Shown here: positions 53,896-63,251 of the stretch, one piece after another | Numbering within the stretch: the first letter of the stretch is position 1 | Layout of the letters: each line of letters starts with the position of its first letter | NCBI RefSeq assembly: GCF_039691755.1 | Contig: NZ_CP137552.1 | Location: 2,914,001-2,978,000, forward strand | Length of the DNA stretch: 64,000 nt | Direction of reading: 5' to 3' | From: Halomonas sp. Bachu 37 | Lineage (GTDB): Bacteria; Pseudomonadota; Gammaproteobacteria; Pseudomonadales; Halomonadaceae | Translations under genes and position numbers: made by a program | The notes under the pieces: generated by a model | Databases searched by the model: none | Seen by the model: only the letters and a program-made list of their open reading frames with translations | What the model was told of the DNA's origin: nothing

Positions 53896-56800
53896 CTTAT
53901 TGACCACATAGAAAGTAACGTTGCCCGTGCCCAGCGGTTTTGAATAGCGCTTGCCTGGAGACTTTAACTGCCACTCAACCTTATGGTGATGCGATGGCAG
54001 TCGCTTCTTCCATTCGTTAAGCTGTTGCTTGGCAGGCAGCGGCGATTGAGCACTGGGAGTTATTTCAATAAAGGCTTTCACGCGAGCATCCAGGCTCAGC
54101 ACCCAACTTACGAAGGCCAGGCCGTCATCGGCATCGCGAATCCATACGTGGCCGTCGGTGGCACGGTGGTAGCGATAGAAAAAGCGTAGCTGCTTACGCA
54201 ATTCATCCGGATGCTGCTTGAACCACCGTGACCAGATCACTTGATACATCGCATGCACCACCGAACGCTCCGCAAGCGAGTGCGGCGTCGGCAATCGTGG
54301 GTGGGCGCGATTGCTCGGTGCCGGCTGCTTGCCTTTCGTGATCCGGTAGTGACGAAACGCGCTCATCCCCCGCCGTGTGCGTGCTGTCAGCACCCGTCCC
54401 GCACAAGAGGTCAGCCTCTCTGCCTCGCCTTCATAGAGATTAAAGATGTGCTCAACGTCATCAATATCCCGTTGATGCAAGGCTTCCAGCGCGGCGGCAA
54501 GCTGCTCCAGCGATAGCTGGCTCAGGCCCTGGCGCTCAGGCAGGATCCTGGCGGGCAACGCAGGATAGGGCTCGACCTCCCGCTGGGCCACGTCGATCAA
54601 CGGGCACTGGGGAAAGGCCTTATTGAGCCAGAGTGGCGGCCTTTCGCCGAAACGCTCTTTCCACTTACGCAGCGTCGCCGGCTTGATACCGAGTACGCCG
54701 GCCAAGGGTTCCAACTGGGCAATCGAATGGCTCGGGAGACGGCCCTCCATCGAGGCAGACCGTTGGTGGCAGTAGTGGTCAAGGAGAAGGCAGCTGAAAT
54801 GCAGGTAGCTTCGCAAGGTCACGTCGGGGCACGCATGCCCCATCAGCTGGGCGACAAAGTACAGCCCCGATCGCGAGGGTCCGTCGGCGATCTTTTCCCA
54901 GAGAGCGTCATGATGTGAAGGAGCTGCCCACGGAATCGACACGCCATGAAAGGAGAGCAGCAGATAATTGGCCAGCGAGTGGCGCAAATGATGAAAGCGC
55001 AGGCTCGAGTCCCCGGTGATGCGGCGCATGGTCTCGTGGATCTCTGCCTGCACCTCATCATCGTGCAGTGGCGCTACCGAACCACTGCCCTCACCGAACA
55101 GCATGACACGACCGTGAATGGCCACCGCTTGTCGATTGGCGACGAAGGCCTTGAAGTCTTCCAACTCGGTACCCGTCAGCAAATGATGAAGCGGAAGCTG
55201 CCGCCGTGAATCATGACTCTTTACTCCGACATACTCGTTATTGCGGACCAGAAGGGTCACGTCCGTATCCTGCACCGCTTGATGGAGCAAGACATCATCC
55301 AGCTGAATGGAAAGGGCCTCTCCGATCCTGAGACCTGCACGAAACCCAAGCACAAATGCCCAATAGCGAATCTGCCCCATGATGCTGGCCGTTCGGGATG
55401 CCAGATAGCCGGCTATCTGGCGATATTCGTCCTCTGACAGACAGTTGGCATCGGCGTGATGCGCGACAGTTGCCCCACCGTCAGCGAACGCCATGGAGAC
55501 GTTCGCCAATCCAAGATCAGCAACAAGAAACGAATGAAACGAGCGCAGCACCGCCCAGCGGTAGCTGCGGTTCTTTTCAGTCTTGGCCTGTTCCACCACG
55601 TACTGATAGGCCTCGACAAGCACAGCCAGCCGATCCTGATCGACCGGCGTATCCCCCATGGCCTGTAAGAGCGACATGCTGACGCCGATATACTTGTACA
55701 GCGTCGCCTGCTTTCGTTTCTGCTTCTGATGAAGGAACAGCAGCCAACGACAGAGACATTCAACAATGGGGGCCATGCGCTGAGAGGCGACGGTGGCATT
55801 TTCCAGCTCGCGGGAAAGCGCTTCAAATTTGAGGCGCTTCTGGTTACGGCGTTTATAGAGCGTATCGTGCAACGATTTCAGCAGCACACGTCCTTCATAC
55901 AACGGCTGGTCCCGCTCACGATGCTTGGTCGCCATCGATGCGAGTCCGGACCCTGCCGTTGAAAGCCCACCCCCCTGCTCGTTTTTTGGCTTGGCATGCT
56001 CCACGTACCCGCCGGTGAGCAGCTGGTGCCAACGCGCTTCAGCGAGGGACGTGCCCGGATGCTTGCCATGCGCGCTGTTCACTAGATAAGCCGGTACATG
56101 CAGGCGAAAGGCGGTCGAGGCCTGCTCTCGAAACGCCGACAGTGACAGCTTCTCAGCCTGTAAAGCGCAACAGAAATGCAGCCAAGCCCTCTGGGTAAAC
56201 ATCCTGGCCTGCTGATAATCGCCGCACTTTGGATCAGGATGACCGAAATGCTGAATATGGCGCATCAACACCGCCAATGCAGCCACCCCCAACTGCCAGC
56301 GGCTGCGTGGCAGCATTCTTTTTTTACTTGGCATGCCGGACGGCACCGTCTCGTGCAGCACAAACCAGGCAGAGGATTCGTGTACTGCTAGAGTGGTGGT
56401 CGCCAATGGCAGTGCGTTCAGGTGTTGGCTGCCCAGCAGGCCGTCATTGGTGATCACACAATACAGAAACAGCCCCCAACTGATCATTTCGGGCTCAAGC
56501 CGACGGTGACCTTTTTTCCCATTGCCGTGCAAGAGAAGCGTCTGAAAGTCTGGCTGCTGAATCGCGTGGTCGGCATGCCGGCACCAGTCGCGGTAGTCGC
56601 TTAAACGTTTGAAGGATGACGGTGTGAAAGGGCTCGCCGCTGGCCTGACCAGGTGCAGCGGCGCCGGAACGCGCACGTCCCACCCTAACGCCTGCTGCCC
56701 ACGCGCCAAGCCCAGTGACAAGAAGTTAACCTTGTGGCGAATTTCGGCGACCGAACCGCTGTCGATCGTTTGCAGAGACTCTTCCCACTGCTGAGAGACC

Positions 56801-56994
56801 TCGGGCGGCACACTGACATTCGGATCACCGCGGACCAGGCCGGGATGCGTTTCCTGGAGCAATTCCAGCACCGCCATTTGATGACGACGCCGACTCACCA
56901 GGTGCTGCCGGTGGCGCGCCTCGGCACCGCCTGTTCCTTCGGGAACTTCGATCAGCTTCCAGCCGCTCCATACTGCCTCGATATGCTCAGACAT
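53809..56994 (-). CDS. Large tyrosine recombinase, third gene of a recombinase trio
   Basis: About 1061 aa (start at 56994, overlapping the previous gene by 8 bp). Residues about 520-740 are a tyrosine recombinase catalytic domain: R around 553 (GFRAGLRIGEAL), HHLRHSLANY near 669, LMGHACPDVTLRSYLHF with the nucleophile Y near 729. The first 500 residues are unassigned; the last 330 include an HTH-like stretch (LAGVLGIKPATLRKWKERFG). The size is two to three times that of ordinary integrases. Trios of this kind are known in Tn554 (TnpABC), RIT elements and gamma-mobile-trio islands; which group this belongs to cannot be settled by eye. Confidence 0.8.
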   Translation of the reverse strand: MSEHIEAVWSGWKLIEVPEGTGGAEARHRQHLVSRRRHQMAVLELLQETHPGLVRGDPNVSVPPEVSQQWEESLQTIDSGSVAEIRHKVNFLSLGLARGQQALGWDVRVPAPLHLVRPAASPFTPSSFKRLSDYRDWCRHADHAIQQPDFQTLLLHGNGKKGHRRLEPEMISWGLFLYCVITNDGLLGSQHLNALPLATTTLAVHESSAWFVLHETVPSGMPSKKRMLPRSRWQLGVAALAVLMRHIQHFGHPDPKCGDYQQARMFTQRAWLHFCCALQAEKLSLSAFREQASTAFRLHVPAYLVNSAHGKHPGTSLAEARWHQLLTGGYVEHAKPKNEQGGGLSTAGSGLASMATKHRERDQPLYEGRVLLKSLHDTLYKRRNQKRLKFEALSRELENATVASQRMAPIVECLCRWLLFLHQKQKRKQATLYKYIGVSMSLLQAMGDTPVDQDRLAVLVEAYQYVVEQAKTEKNRSYRWAVLRSFHSFLVADLGLANVSMAFADGGATVAHHADANCLSEDEYRQIAGYLASRTASIMGQIRYWAFVLGFRAGLRIGEALSIQLDDVLLHQAVQDTDVTLLVRNNEYVGVKSHDSRRQLPLHHLLTGTELEDFKAFVANRQAVAIHGRVMLFGEGSGSVAPLHDDEVQAEIHETMRRITGDSSLRFHHLRHSLANYLLLSFHGVSIPWAAPSHHDALWEKIADGPSRSGLYFVAQLMGHACPDVTLRSYLHFSCLLLDHYCHQRSASMEGRLPSHSIAQLEPLAGVLGIKPATLRKWKERFGERPPLWLNKAFPQCPLIDVAQREVEPYPALPARILPERQGLSQLSLEQLAAALEALHQRDIDDVEHIFNLYEGEAERLTSCAGRVLTARTRRGMSAFRHYRITKGKQPAPSNRAHPRLPTPHSLAERSVVHAMYQVIWSRWFKQHPDELRKQLRFFYRYHRATDGHVWIRDADDGLAFVSWVLSLDARVKAFIEITPSAQSPLPAKQQLNEWKKRLPSHHHKVEWQLKSPGKRYSKPLGTGNVTFYVVNKNKRARSGYPARYVLVMACIVMAAVAKKP

Positions 56995-59476
56995 CCGCCA
57001 GCCCCTGCTGCACCGTCCATCCCGCTTCCTGGCGCATTTTGCCAAGGACAGGCGCCAACTCCCGAAACATCTCGACGGGCGTCAAGGTAGAGAAGGCACC
57101 AAACGGCTCCTGACCTTGTTGAGCGTGCCCCATGAACGCATTGACCAGTTCGCCACGAATCCTCTCGGCGCGCAACGCACTGCGAAGATAGTGCCGGCTG
57201 GCGTTGACCGGCAGCGTGAAGAGCGGCACCTGCCGCCGCAGATTCTCTGGCGACAATTGCACCATCTGCCAGCTGTCACTGATAAAGAACATCAGCGGCA
57301 CGTCCGGCTGAGGCTCACTCAGCACCGCTTCGAGGTGCTCGTAAAGAGACGCACGGTGATACAGACGGGCCTGCAGCATTTCCAGATGGCTCGCATACTG
57401 ACGTAACTGATCACGCAGTTCCGGCAGCAGCCAGACCACCCGCGCCTGGCTCATCGCTTCGTCGTCTTTGTCGGAAATGACCAGAAAACCGGACGTAAAG
57501 TCGATTTCCCGCCAGCGAAAAACCAAGTCGTTGACCGCACGGTAGCCCGTCGCGAACAGTATCCAGAAGGCGATATAGGCCACGTAATGATTATGCGCCT
57601 GCCGCCAACTCTCCTCGCCGGGCGGAAGACGCTTTACCGCCCGTAGCTCGCTTTTCAGATGTTTGACCAAGCGAGTCAGCAGTAGCGGCTTGAGGTTCAG
57701 CTTACTGCCATGATCGCCCTTGTTTTGAACGACTTGTTTAAAGGCATAGTAATGCTTCTCTTCAACGCTGAGGTATTGATAGATGCTGTTGCGCAGCGAT
57801 ACGGCAGCAGAATGATAGAGTGTCTCTAGGTAGCCGGCCGGCACGCTGTAATAATGCGCGGCCACGTCGGCGACAGTGAAACGTTGCCCGGTCAACAGGT
57901 AAGCGTCGACCCAATCGCTAGAGTGGCCAACGATCTCATCGAACAGTGCCTGACTGATCCGAAGGGGCGTAAGCCGCATACGATGGGTGCGGTTGACCTT
58001 TGAAACCGCCGCCCGCATTGCGCCTTCAATTGTGGCATGGCGCCACTCGGGAAACAGCTCGCGATATTTTGTCCGACTCTTGCGCGACAACCCGAGGCGC
58101 GAGATAAACTTTCCCATTCGCACGGGACTGGCGACCACCACCACCTCATCCACCAGTGCAGGCGTGCTATCACCGGCCGTATAGAGCAGCCTCTTTGCGT
58201 CGTCCTGAAGACTGTTACGCCACTCCGGAGACGGAATGGGCAGCACGAAGGCATGCTCTTCAACCAGAAAAGCGAGTACTTCCTTGCGGTGTTTCGGTAG
58301 CTCATGTCGATGGTTATAGACCCGCATCCCCAGAAGCTGCTCGACGGGACGCCCAAGCCAGATCATCAACAGCAGCAGCAGGCCGGCGTAGACATCTTCG
58401 TCATTACGCTGTTCAAAGCGCCCTCGGCCCGTAAATAACTCGTAAGCGGCTTTCGCCGCCAGCGCCAGTTCGACCCGACTTAAACTGGCGTAGCGAAAAG
58501 GCAGCCGCTGGTTGGTCTGGCTGATATGCTGGATACGGCTGCTCTGGCGCCTGATCAAGTCCCTCAGATCGAACCCTAATGTGGGGGATGCTTTATGCTC
58601 CGTGAAAGACACGGCGCGCAGCGTCTGGGATTCTTTGGGGTGCAGGCCGGCGGTACGCTGACGGCCCTGAGCCTGCTCGTCACCGGCCGACTCCAACAGT
58701 TGCACCGACCGGTCGGGCCCCTCGTGTTCCTCATCACCCGAATCCGGCACCTCAATGTGTCGCTCGATCATACGGGCCGAGTGACCACCCCCGCCCCCAC
58801 CGTCTCTCGACTTTCCCTTGTGGCCAAGTACTTTTCGAACGAGCAGCTCGATACCCGACAGCGGCTCGAGGATCTCGTCGCCCTTCAGAAGATATTTCCG
58901 ATGATAGCTTTCGAGCGAGGCATCCCCAGCAATCTCGGCCAACAGCCCGAGGGGCTTCTTGCCATTGCCAATCGTACGGATATCACGACAAGCAGCGGTG
59001 ATTTCGGAACCGATACGCGCTTGGTGTCGCTTTCGCTGAATGGCCGAGCATCCCATGACCACACCGGCATGCTGCCAATAGGCGTCACTGTCATAGCATT
59101 CAGCGCCGGGCGTAAGAATCAGCATCGCCCACTCGGGGTGGTCATTGATAATGCCTCGCTGCTTACCCGACTGAGCTAGCCACTCGTCTGGGCAACTGCC
59201 GCGATCACACCCCTTCAGCGCGGTGGTAATCTGGGCAATGACAGCAAGGTACTGGAAGAGGTCTTGCTCACCTTTTTCCACAGACGTGTCATCAAGATCC
59301 CTTCGGATCCCATGAATTCTCTGGACAGCCTGTAAAGCACGGCTCAAGTTTTCAAGAACCAGGAGAAGCTGGGTCAGGTCGTCAGGTGCCTTCAACAGCG
59401 CAAGCAGCCCTTCTATGCGGGAAAGCTCCGCGCCACTCAATGTTGCCAGTTGCTCCAACTCCGCTTGCACCACCAT
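56987..59476 (-). CDS. Second recombinase-like protein of the trio
   Basis: 829 aa. The C-terminal 200 residues have the tyrosine recombinase pattern: R near 643 (FATGYRAVNDLVFRW), HxxR near 761 (ASRHYLRSALR) and GH near 782 (FMGHAQQGQEPFG), but no tyrosine is evident at the expected distance after GH; a phenylalanine stands there. A middle domain (about 470-560) has another integrase-like motif (IVGHSSDWVDAYLLTGQRFT). It may be a catalytically altered partner. One bp separates it from the upstream 175-aa gene and it overlaps the downstream recombinase by 8 bp. Confidence 0.7.
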   Translation of the reverse strand: MVVQAELEQLATLSGAELSRIEGLLALLKAPDDLTQLLLVLENLSRALQAVQRIHGIRRDLDDTSVEKGEQDLFQYLAVIAQITTALKGCDRGSCPDEWLAQSGKQRGIINDHPEWAMLILTPGAECYDSDAYWQHAGVVMGCSAIQRKRHQARIGSEITAACRDIRTIGNGKKPLGLLAEIAGDASLESYHRKYLLKGDEILEPLSGIELLVRKVLGHKGKSRDGGGGGGHSARMIERHIEVPDSGDEEHEGPDRSVQLLESAGDEQAQGRQRTAGLHPKESQTLRAVSFTEHKASPTLGFDLRDLIRRQSSRIQHISQTNQRLPFRYASLSRVELALAAKAAYELFTGRGRFEQRNDEDVYAGLLLLLMIWLGRPVEQLLGMRVYNHRHELPKHRKEVLAFLVEEHAFVLPIPSPEWRNSLQDDAKRLLYTAGDSTPALVDEVVVVASPVRMGKFISRLGLSRKSRTKYRELFPEWRHATIEGAMRAAVSKVNRTHRMRLTPLRISQALFDEIVGHSSDWVDAYLLTGQRFTVADVAAHYYSVPAGYLETLYHSAAVSLRNSIYQYLSVEEKHYYAFKQVVQNKGDHGSKLNLKPLLLTRLVKHLKSELRAVKRLPPGEESWRQAHNHYVAYIAFWILFATGYRAVNDLVFRWREIDFTSGFLVISDKDDEAMSQARVVWLLPELRDQLRQYASHLEMLQARLYHRASLYEHLEAVLSEPQPDVPLMFFISDSWQMVQLSPENLRRQVPLFTLPVNASRHYLRSALRAERIRGELVNAFMGHAQQGQEPFGAFSTLTPVEMFRELAPVLGKMRQEAGWTVQQGLADV

Positions 59477-59477
59477 G

Positions 59478-60005
59478 TCACTGGGACTCCATAATCCGCT
59501 GAAGCTCCGACTTGCGCTTCCTTGAATGCGTGATGCGGCGCGCTTTTAGTCCCATGAGTGCTTTAAGGTTGCGTGTGGAAAGGCTCGTAGGCACCTTGAT
59601 GCCATGCTTTTTACGCAACGTAACGGTGAGTTGTTTCAATTGTCGATAGACACGCTCTTTCGCATCGACAGCCTCAGGACAGTGCATCAGGCTGTGGGTA
59701 ATAAGCTCGAACAACGCCCCTCTGATCAGATCGGATTCGTCAGCGTCGGTGATGCCTACCGAGATGGTGGCCTCTGGATCCAGCAAGGCGCTGACGGCAT
59801 GAAACGCTCGAAATCCACTGACCACCTCATAATGCCTCGACACCTTTTGCACCGAAACGGGATGGTAAACAAGCAGAGTATCGGCTAATTCAACATCCAG
59901 CCATGACGACACGGGCAACTGATTGGCAACGTCAATGTTGACCCGCTCGATCTCACCGAGCGCACCGGAAGGGGATTTGATTTTCGAGATTACTAACGTC
60001 GTCAC
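59478..60005 (-). CDS. Small first protein of the trio
   Basis: 175 aa, GTG start. Residues 1-95 have a ParB/Srx-like look (VNIDVANQLPVSSWLDVELA, VQKVSRHYEVVSGFRAFHAV), followed by helices and a very basic end (KALMGLKARRITHSRKRK) fit for DNA binding. First gene of a tightly packed three-gene operon with the two recombinase-like proteins. It might be a DNA-binding accessory that directs the recombinases, comparable to the small third protein of Tn554-like sets. The role is inferred only. Confidence 0.6.
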   Translation of the reverse strand: MTTLVISKIKSPSGALGEIERVNIDVANQLPVSSWLDVELADTLLVYHPVSVQKVSRHYEVVSGFRAFHAVSALLDPEATISVGITDADESDLIRGALFELITHSLMHCPEAVDAKERVYRQLKQLTVTLRKKHGIKVPTSLSTRNLKALMGLKARRITHSRKRKSELQRIMESQ

Positions 60006-60124
60006 ACCATGCCTCAGTGTTATCAGTCCAAGGCATTACTATTCTATCAAAACAGATCGCCGTAAAGTTTAATGCTGACGAGTGTGGTCTGTCAGCCGAG
60101 TGCTGACGATAAGCTAGAATACAA
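60006..60124. promoter_or_regulatory. Divergent promoter region of recombinase trio and primase-helicase
   Basis: 119 bp between GTG (60005, leftward) and ATG (60125, rightward). It holds an inverted repeat GTCAGC (60091-60096) / GCTGAC (60102-60107) and a further GCTGAC at about 60074, likely binding sites for a common regulator. No regulator gene is in the module unless the 175-aa protein plays that part. Confidence 0.5.
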
Positions 60125-62518
60125 ATGAGCATCTCTAACCTGTTAAACCGTAGACCCTATAGCTTTACTGGGCACGAGGTAGGTATCCGCGTAGATCAAG
60201 AACTCGCCTCTATTGAGCTGAGGCTATCAGAGCTTGAGCAAGAAAAGGCTGCTCTCCTTTCTCGAAAGCAAGAGCTGTATCGCTCTGCAAACCGACATGA
60301 TTTACCGCTACTCACCCCTGGCCAGAAAGTCGAATTATACCGAAAACTCTTTCGAGGCAGGCAGGATGTTTATGCGGTTCGCTGGCAGAGTTCCGGCGAC
60401 CGTTCCGGCTATGCTGTCGCTTGTGCGAATGAGTGGGTGCCGGGCATCTGTCAGAAACCACGGATCAAATGCGGAGAATGTCGACACAAAAAATTCAAGC
60501 CCCTCGATTTTGATGCCGTTTATGACCACTTGTCTGGCAAACATGTGACCGGCCTTTACCCTTTACTACCGGATAGCTCTTGTTACTTGCTGGCGGCGGA
60601 TTTTGATAAGGGGGACTGGAAAGCGGATGTTCGTGCACTAGCCCAGGTCTGTCGCGGTGAAGGCGTACCCTATCTTGTGGAGATTTCTCGGTCCGGTGCG
60701 GGTGCCCATCTATGGGTTTTCTTTTCAGAAGCTGTTCAAGCTTCGTCAGCGAGGACGTTGGGATTCAAATTGTTGGATAAGGCCATGGAGCTTCATCCAG
60801 GCTTATCCTTCGACTCCTATGACCGGCTATTTCCTAACCAAGACACCATGCCTGATGGTGGGTTTGGCAATCTGATTGCCCTGCCGCTTCAATACGAGGC
60901 GCGAAGTCGCGGATGCACCGTCTTCGTCGACGATAACTTTACGCCATATCCGGATCAATGGGCACTGCTCAGCCAGCAACAGACACTTTCATCAGCTCAG
61001 CTTGAAGAGCTGATCGGCAAGGAGACTAATTCCGGTGTGACTGCAGATACGGTGTTGCCGTGGGCGCCATCGTTACCGGTTGATACAGGGAAGCTTTCTG
61101 GATGTCCTGAAAGCATCACGCTCATCCTGACCAGTCACATTTATATGAAGTTATCAGGCATTCCAGGTACATTGGCGGCACGAATAAAGCGAATGGCCAG
61201 CTTTGCTAATCCCGTATTTTTCAAAACACAGTCGCTTCGTTTCTCGACGCATGGCATCCCTCGCTACATATCATGTGCCCATATTGAGCAAGGTTATCTT
61301 TCTGTTCCCAGAGGCTGCTTGGATGAGCTTCAAGGACTGCTGCTGGAACAGGGAATCAGGGTGGACATTGATGACCGTAGAATATCAGGCCAGTTTTTAC
61401 CTGGAGTCAGGCTAAAAGCAACGCTGCGTGATGATCAGGACAAGGCGGTGCAGGCACTTGTCCAACACGATACCGGCATACTTCATGCACCGACCGCTTT
61501 CGGTAAAACCGTAACGGCTATTGGCGTGATCACCAAGCGGCAAGTCAACACACTGATCCTCACGCACAGTCGTCAGCTACTTGATCAATGGAAGGAGCGA
61601 CTCGACACCTTCCTTGAGGGTGCGCCCATTGGTGTAATTGGCGGCGGTAAAAAGAAACCTACTGGGCAGGTCGACGTTGCCACTTACCAAAGCCTGATCA
61701 ATAAGAAAGACAATACGGTCTCGAAGCTGGTCAAGGAGTACGGGCAAGTCATCATCGATGAATGCCATCATATCTCAGCGCCACGTTACGAGATGCTGCT
61801 TAATGAGGTCAGCGCTCGATACGTCATTGGGTTGACAGCAACACCTGATCGTCAGGATGGCCACCAAAAAATCATGTTGATGGTTGCAGGGCCCATTCGT
61901 CACAAAGCCCAAGCGCAACACAGTAACCGATTTATCCAAAGCGTCATTGTTCGAGAACATCACGAAACGCCACCCACACACATCTGCCAGCCTAGTGAGC
62001 GGCCCCATATCGCATCGGTTTACCATTGGCTTGCCCAGAGCAGCGCCCGAAATCAGGCTATTGTTCAGGATGTTGCAAGCTGTGTGCACAACCAAGCAAA
62101 TTGCCTTGTGCTGACGGAACGGCGAGAACATGCCGAGACCTTGGCGACACTGCTGGATGCTGAATCCATATCGTCAGTTATCTTACGGGGTGGCATGCGT
62201 GTCAAAGAACGCCAGTCGGCAGGAAAAGAGTTGCATAGAGTTCAAGTCATCGTTGCAACTGGGAAATACATCGGAGAAGGCTTTGACTTGCCTCGACTGG
62301 ACACCCTGTTTTTAGCTCTGCCCATCGCATGGAAAGGAACGCTGTCACAGTATGCAGGCAGACTCCATCGAGTTACCGAAGGCAAACTAGAAGTCACTGT
62401 CTATGATTACCTGGATACTGGCCTGCCTATGCTTGAGCGAATGTTCCGAAAACGTGAGAAAGGCTATAGGGCTATGGAGTATCAGTTTATCGCTTCCGGG
62501 CAGACCAGATTGCTTTAG
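60125..62518 (+). CDS. TOTE-type archaeo-eukaryotic primase and SF2 helicase fusion
   Basis: 797 aa. An N-terminal coiled coil (about 25-55), a cysteine cluster (C..., GICQKPRIKCGEC, about 98-119), then a primase domain with D159-x-D161 (LLAADFDKGDW) and H195 in SRSGAGAHLWVFF, the DxD and sxH motifs of archaeo-eukaryotic primases. Residues about 430-790 are a superfamily 2 helicase: APTAFGKT (about 455-463), IIDECHH (about 544), TATPDR and QYAGRLHR. This order is that of TOTE conflict system proteins found in transposons. All catalytic residues appear present. Divergent from the recombinase trio. Confidence 0.85.
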   Translation: MSISNLLNRRPYSFTGHEVGIRVDQELASIELRLSELEQEKAALLSRKQELYRSANRHDLPLLTPGQKVELYRKLFRGRQDVYAVRWQSSGDRSGYAVACANEWVPGICQKPRIKCGECRHKKFKPLDFDAVYDHLSGKHVTGLYPLLPDSSCYLLAADFDKGDWKADVRALAQVCRGEGVPYLVEISRSGAGAHLWVFFSEAVQASSARTLGFKLLDKAMELHPGLSFDSYDRLFPNQDTMPDGGFGNLIALPLQYEARSRGCTVFVDDNFTPYPDQWALLSQQQTLSSAQLEELIGKETNSGVTADTVLPWAPSLPVDTGKLSGCPESITLILTSHIYMKLSGIPGTLAARIKRMASFANPVFFKTQSLRFSTHGIPRYISCAHIEQGYLSVPRGCLDELQGLLLEQGIRVDIDDRRISGQFLPGVRLKATLRDDQDKAVQALVQHDTGILHAPTAFGKTVTAIGVITKRQVNTLILTHSRQLLDQWKERLDTFLEGAPIGVIGGGKKKPTGQVDVATYQSLINKKDNTVSKLVKEYGQVIIDECHHISAPRYEMLLNEVSARYVIGLTATPDRQDGHQKIMLMVAGPIRHKAQAQHSNRFIQSVIVREHHETPPTHICQPSERPHIASVYHWLAQSSARNQAIVQDVASCVHNQANCLVLTERREHAETLATLLDAESISSVILRGGMRVKERQSAGKELHRVQVIVATGKYIGEGFDLPRLDTLFLALPIAWKGTLSQYAGRLHRVTEGKLEVTVYDYLDTGLPMLERMFRKREKGYRAMEYQFIASGQTRLL

Positions 62519-62608
62519 CCTTTGAGAGGCAGCCAGTCGTTAAAGCTCATCGAGTGAACTGAGGCCAAGAATCTCGTCACTTGTTTAGCTGAGCCCAGTT
62601 GATCACTC

Positions 62609-62902
62609 TCAGGCGGCTACTTCCTTCTCGTCTTCAATCTCCAGTTCGAGATGGAAGTGAGCCGGTCCCGTCAGGTTGACCAAAGCATCGAGACTGAACT
62701 TATTAATACGGCCGTTCAGCAGGTCGTTGAGGCGGGGTTGGGTGATTCCCAGACGATGTGCAGCCTCTTTCTGAGTAATGTCCCACTCCCTTACACGGCC
62801 AGCAATCCTCGACATAAGCTCGGAGCGCAGCCGCATGTTCAGCGCCTCCTCAGGAGTGTCCTCGATGGCGTCCCACACGCTGTCGTAATACTCGATAGCC
62901 AT
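62609..62902 (-). CDS. Xre-family antitoxin (HigA-like)
   Basis: 97 aa with a central helix-turn-helix (ITQKEAAHRLGITQPRLNDL) and a C-terminal beta-rich end (AHFHLELEIEDEKEVAA), as in HigA-type antitoxins with the HTH_37 domain. A GAGG site precedes the ATG at 62902. It is the downstream partner of the toxin frame that ends 27 bp upstream, the usual toxin-first order of higBA operons. It would bind the toxin and its own promoter. Confidence 0.8.
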   Translation of the reverse strand: MAIEYYDSVWDAIEDTPEEALNMRLRSELMSRIAGRVREWDITQKEAAHRLGITQPRLNDLLNGRINKFSLDALVNLTGPAHFHLELEIEDEKEVAA

Positions 62903-62928
62903 TATTTAACCTCGCTTGGTGGTTGGGC

Positions 62929-63251
62929 TCAGGGCAGCTCCTTGTATCGCTGTTTGCCCAAGTCGATGTCTTTTTTGGCGGTCTGCTGGGTTTTCTTCTG
63001 GAAGCAGTGGAGCACAAATACCGCGTCACCCCGGTTGGCCACATAGAAGACCCGAAAGGCCCCGTTGTGTTCCCGAATGCGGATTTCCATGACACCAAGG
63101 CCAACGCTTGGCATTGGGCGGAAGTCGTCCGGCTGGCCTCCAGCCTGAATTTTGTCTATCTGAAACCCGCTTCTCGCTTGGCGTCCAGAGAGAAGTCGCG
63201 CAGCCGATCCTTCGAGTCTCCAACGAATGCAACAGGTTTCTTGCGCGCCAC
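62929..63251 (-). pseudogene. HigB/Gp49-like toxin with a one-base frameshift
   Basis: From GTG 63251 (AAGGAG 8 bases upstream) the frame reads VARKKPVAFVGDSKDRLRDF, then DAKREAG, and stops shortly after; the next frame continues at the same point with FQIDKIQAGGQPDDF and RPMPSVGLGVMEIRIREHNG and FRVFYVANRGDAVFVLHCFQ to 62929. Joined, these give about 107 aa of a phage-derived Gp49-like RelE/HigB toxin. One G seems to be missing in the GGG run (CCC at 63166-63168 on the + strand). The toxin would be inactive unless this is a sequencing error. Confidence 0.75.
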
